Shown: positions 62,326 to 64,000 of the stretch, piece by piece
Numbering within the stretch: position 1 is the first letter of the stretch
How the letters are laid out: each line of letters begins with the position of its first letter
NCBI GenBank assembly: GCA_017640665.1
Contig: JAEPQE010000002.1
Coordinates: 62,001 to 126,000 of the forward strand
Direction of reading: 5' to 3'
DNA from: Balneolaceae bacterium
GTDB lineage: Bacteria > Bacteroidota > Rhodothermia > Balneolales > Balneolaceae
DNA: 64,000 nucleotides
Made by a program: the position numbers and the translations under genes
The notes under the pieces: model-generated
What the model was told of the DNA's origin: nothing
Database searches by the model: none
The model's input: the letters and a program-made list of their open reading frames with translations, nothing else

Positions 62326-63882
62326 ATGACATCAGGGCAATCTTCGAATTCAATCTTCAATACATTTCTGAACAAAATAGAAAAAGCAGGAAACAAGCTT
62401 CCTGATCCTGCTATTTTGTTCTTTTATCTTATGGTTTTTGTTTGGATACTCTCCGCCATACTCGCTCCCATTGATTTTGGAGAAGTTCATCCACTTACAG
62501 GAGCTGAACTTTCGGTAAACAACTTACTTACTGGAACAGCATTAGCAAATTTCTTTGCTACCATGACAACCACCTTTACCGGTTTTGCACCGCTCGGGAT
62601 TGTTCTAGTAGCCATGCTTGGTGTTGGAGTAGCCGAAAACTCGGGATGGATTGATGCTGGGCTTAAAAAACTATTAAATGTTACTCCAAAATTCCTGCTA
62701 ACTCCTATGCTTGTTCTCATAGCGATTGTTAGTCACACAGCAGCTGATGCGGGTTATATTCTTGTTATCCCTCTGGGCGGAGTTATTTTTTACGCTGCAG
62801 GTCGCCATCCATTAGCGGGTATTGCTGCTGCTTTTGCGGGTGTAAGTGGTGGGTTTGCTGCCAATTTTATTCCTTCTGCTATCGATCCGTTAATCATGAG
62901 TTTTACCCTTGAAGCAGCTCGTATTCTTGATCCTGAAATTGCCTTGAATCCATTGAATAATATTTACTTTACAGGACTCTCTTCTCTTTTGATTGTATCG
63001 GTTGGGTGGTTTGTTACGGATAAAATCGTTGAGCCAAGATTGGCTTCTTCTGTAGTAGATGGGGATGAGGAGGAAATGCCAAAAATGGAGAAGGTTTCAG
63101 ACAAAGAAAGCAAAGCATTCTGGCTAGGTCTTGGAGCTATGCTGATTGGTTTAGTAGGATTAATCATCTGGGCAATCCCGGAAAGTTCTGCTCTTCGCGG
63201 ACCTGATATGATAGATCCAGAGGTTAGTTCATTGACTTCTTTCAATGCTCCATTAATGCAAGCAATTGTTCCTTTGATTTTTGTATTCCTGTTGATTCCG
63301 GGCGTAGTTTACGGGATTGCTTCAGGAAAGTACAGTACCTCTAAAGATATGATCGATAATATGACCAAATCGATGCAAAGCATGGGATACTATATTGTGA
63401 TGGCTTTTTTCTGTGCGCTTTTTATTGATGCATTCTCAAGTTCAAATATCGGATTACTGGTTGCCTTAAAAGGAGCTAATTTCCTTCAGTCACTTGATCT
63501 TCCGGCTCAAATAACTATTGTAGGAATTATCATACTCAGTGGTTCAGTAAACCTCTTAGTTGGCTCTGCTTCCGCTAAATGGGCCTTGATAGCCCCGATC
63601 TTTGTACCAATGTTGATGCAGCTTGGAATCTCTCCTGATTTAACTCAGGCAGCGTACCGGGTCGGCGATTCCGTTTCGAATATCATAACTCCTCTTCTGC
63701 CATACTTCCCGCTTGTGGTCGTATTCTGCCAGCGATATGTGAAGAACACGGGAATTGGAACACTGATATCTATGATGCTCCCTTATTCCATTATTTTTGG
63801 AATAACCTGGACGATCTTCCTGCTCATTTACTGGTGGATTGGAATTCCATTAAGCTTTGAGGCAAGTTATTTCTACCCTTAA
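62326..63882 (+). CDS. AbgT-family transporter
   Basis: 518 residues, hydrophobic throughout, with family blocks LPDPAILFFYLM, MTTTFTGFAPLGIVLVAMLGVGVAE, SHTAADAGYILVIPLGGVIFYAAGRHPLAGIAAAFAGVSGG, SSSNIGLLVALKG and GSASAKWALIAPIFVPML. Some AbgT members import p-aminobenzoyl-glutamate; others, such as MtrF and YdaH, export sulfonamides. The substrate cannot be assigned. A loop with acidic residues (about 240-260) separates the halves. Confidence 0.93.
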   Translation: MTSGQSSNSIFNTFLNKIEKAGNKLPDPAILFFYLMVFVWILSAILAPIDFGEVHPLTGAELSVNNLLTGTALANFFATMTTTFTGFAPLGIVLVAMLGVGVAENSGWIDAGLKKLLNVTPKFLLTPMLVLIAIVSHTAADAGYILVIPLGGVIFYAAGRHPLAGIAAAFAGVSGGFAANFIPSAIDPLIMSFTLEAARILDPEIALNPLNNIYFTGLSSLLIVSVGWFVTDKIVEPRLASSVVDGDEEEMPKMEKVSDKESKAFWLGLGAMLIGLVGLIIWAIPESSALRGPDMIDPEVSSLTSFNAPLMQAIVPLIFVFLLIPGVVYGIASGKYSTSKDMIDNMTKSMQSMGYYIVMAFFCALFIDAFSSSNIGLLVALKGANFLQSLDLPAQITIVGIIILSGSVNLLVGSASAKWALIAPIFVPMLMQLGISPDLTQAAYRVGDSVSNIITPLLPYFPLVVVFCQRYVKNTGIGTLISMMLPYSIIFGITWTIFLLIYWWIGIPLSFEASYFYP

Positions 63883-63909
63883 TCCATTTACGATCCATTG
63901 GGTGGCCGA

Positions 63910-63967
63910 GAAGTGATCTTATTGGGCAGTGCGAGAAATTCCGATTTGCAAAACCTGAGATCACTTC
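63910..63967. repeat. Inverted repeat after the AbgT gene
   Basis: GAAGTGATCT (63910-63919) and AGATCACTTC (63958-63967) are perfect ten-base arms around a 38-base spacer, followed by CGCTACGCTCG. The arrangement resembles the family B-like element at 53123 (GAAGAATCT/AGATTCTTC). The window ends before its full extent is known. Confidence 0.5.
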
Positions 63968-64000
63968 GCTACGCTCGTGAATGGTGAAACTAATTCAAAA

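Noticed and set aside
1-64000. tRNA, rRNA or prophage genes
   Set aside because: No cloverleaf-like or conserved rRNA sequence and no phage structural or integrase gene were recognised; a small RNA could still be missed by eye.

Overview
The window reads as chromosome from a Gram-negative member of the Bacteroidota/Balneolota lineage; a Balneolaceae-like bacterium (Balneola, Gracilimonas or Rhodohalobacter type) is my best guess. This is inferred from about 40% G+C, DUF5686, DUF2480 and DUF3667 proteins, carboxypeptidase-regulatory outer-membrane proteins, TolB-propeller/amidohydrolase fusions and tandem TonB proteins. There is no rRNA marker, so the assignment is provisional. Nearly all of the window is coding. 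I found no tRNA, rRNA, CRISPR array, prophage or intact insertion sequence.

Layout. 0-6.1 kb is accessory: the 3' part of a large RHS/YD-repeat protein with a variable C-terminal module, followed by three small two-helix membrane proteins. Two of these are preceded by degenerate toxin-tip remnants, so the locus looks like an RHS tip/immunity array. A lipoprotein gene with a poly-T frameshift and a hairpin-rich spacer (6.1-6.4 kb) follow. 6.4-9.8 kb is a minor-pilin/PilC set. 10.4-17.7 kb (minus) is a run of three SurA/PpiC-type periplasmic chaperones, a MoxR ATPase and a vWA membrane protein. 17.7-19.7 kb is nucleoside salvage (thymidine kinase and CNT transporter). 19.9-25.3 kb holds a UvrD-type helicase, Der, a peroxiredoxin and a receiver-only response regulator. 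25.3-30.4 kb holds two TonB paralogues and a RimB/RimK/AstE-like/DUF952/lipid-kinase cluster.

30.5-42.8 kb holds a D-threonine-aldolase-like enzyme, a 1170-residue propeller-amidohydrolase, a DUF5686 outer-membrane protein, and an LD-carboxypeptidase/NadD/BamD/prenyl synthase/IPP isomerase group. 43-51.2 kb is the SUF iron-sulfur operon (sufB-C-D-S, nfu, A-type carrier, DUF2480). It is punctuated by structured interspersed repeats: a ~140-bp family (A) with three copies, and a second family (B) with GTCAT...ATGAC ends. 51.4-54.2 kb has DUF3667, ManA and Pta. 53.2-60.2 kb is one closely packed minus-strand run, greA-nudix-OMP-ackA-pseudocaspase-EamA-pta, so the two acetate-pathway enzymes flank unrelated genes. 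The window ends with a TetA-like MFS exporter, a TrmH-type methyltransferase and an AbgT-family transporter.

Most notable: the RHS tip/immunity array, in which the immunity start codon and ribosome-binding site are embedded in conserved toxin-tip codons; repeat family A, with compensatory base changes in a hairpin; the RimB-RimK-AstE-like cluster; a caspase-fold lipoprotein that seems to have lost its catalytic dyad; and a terminator-like hairpin in the greA leader.
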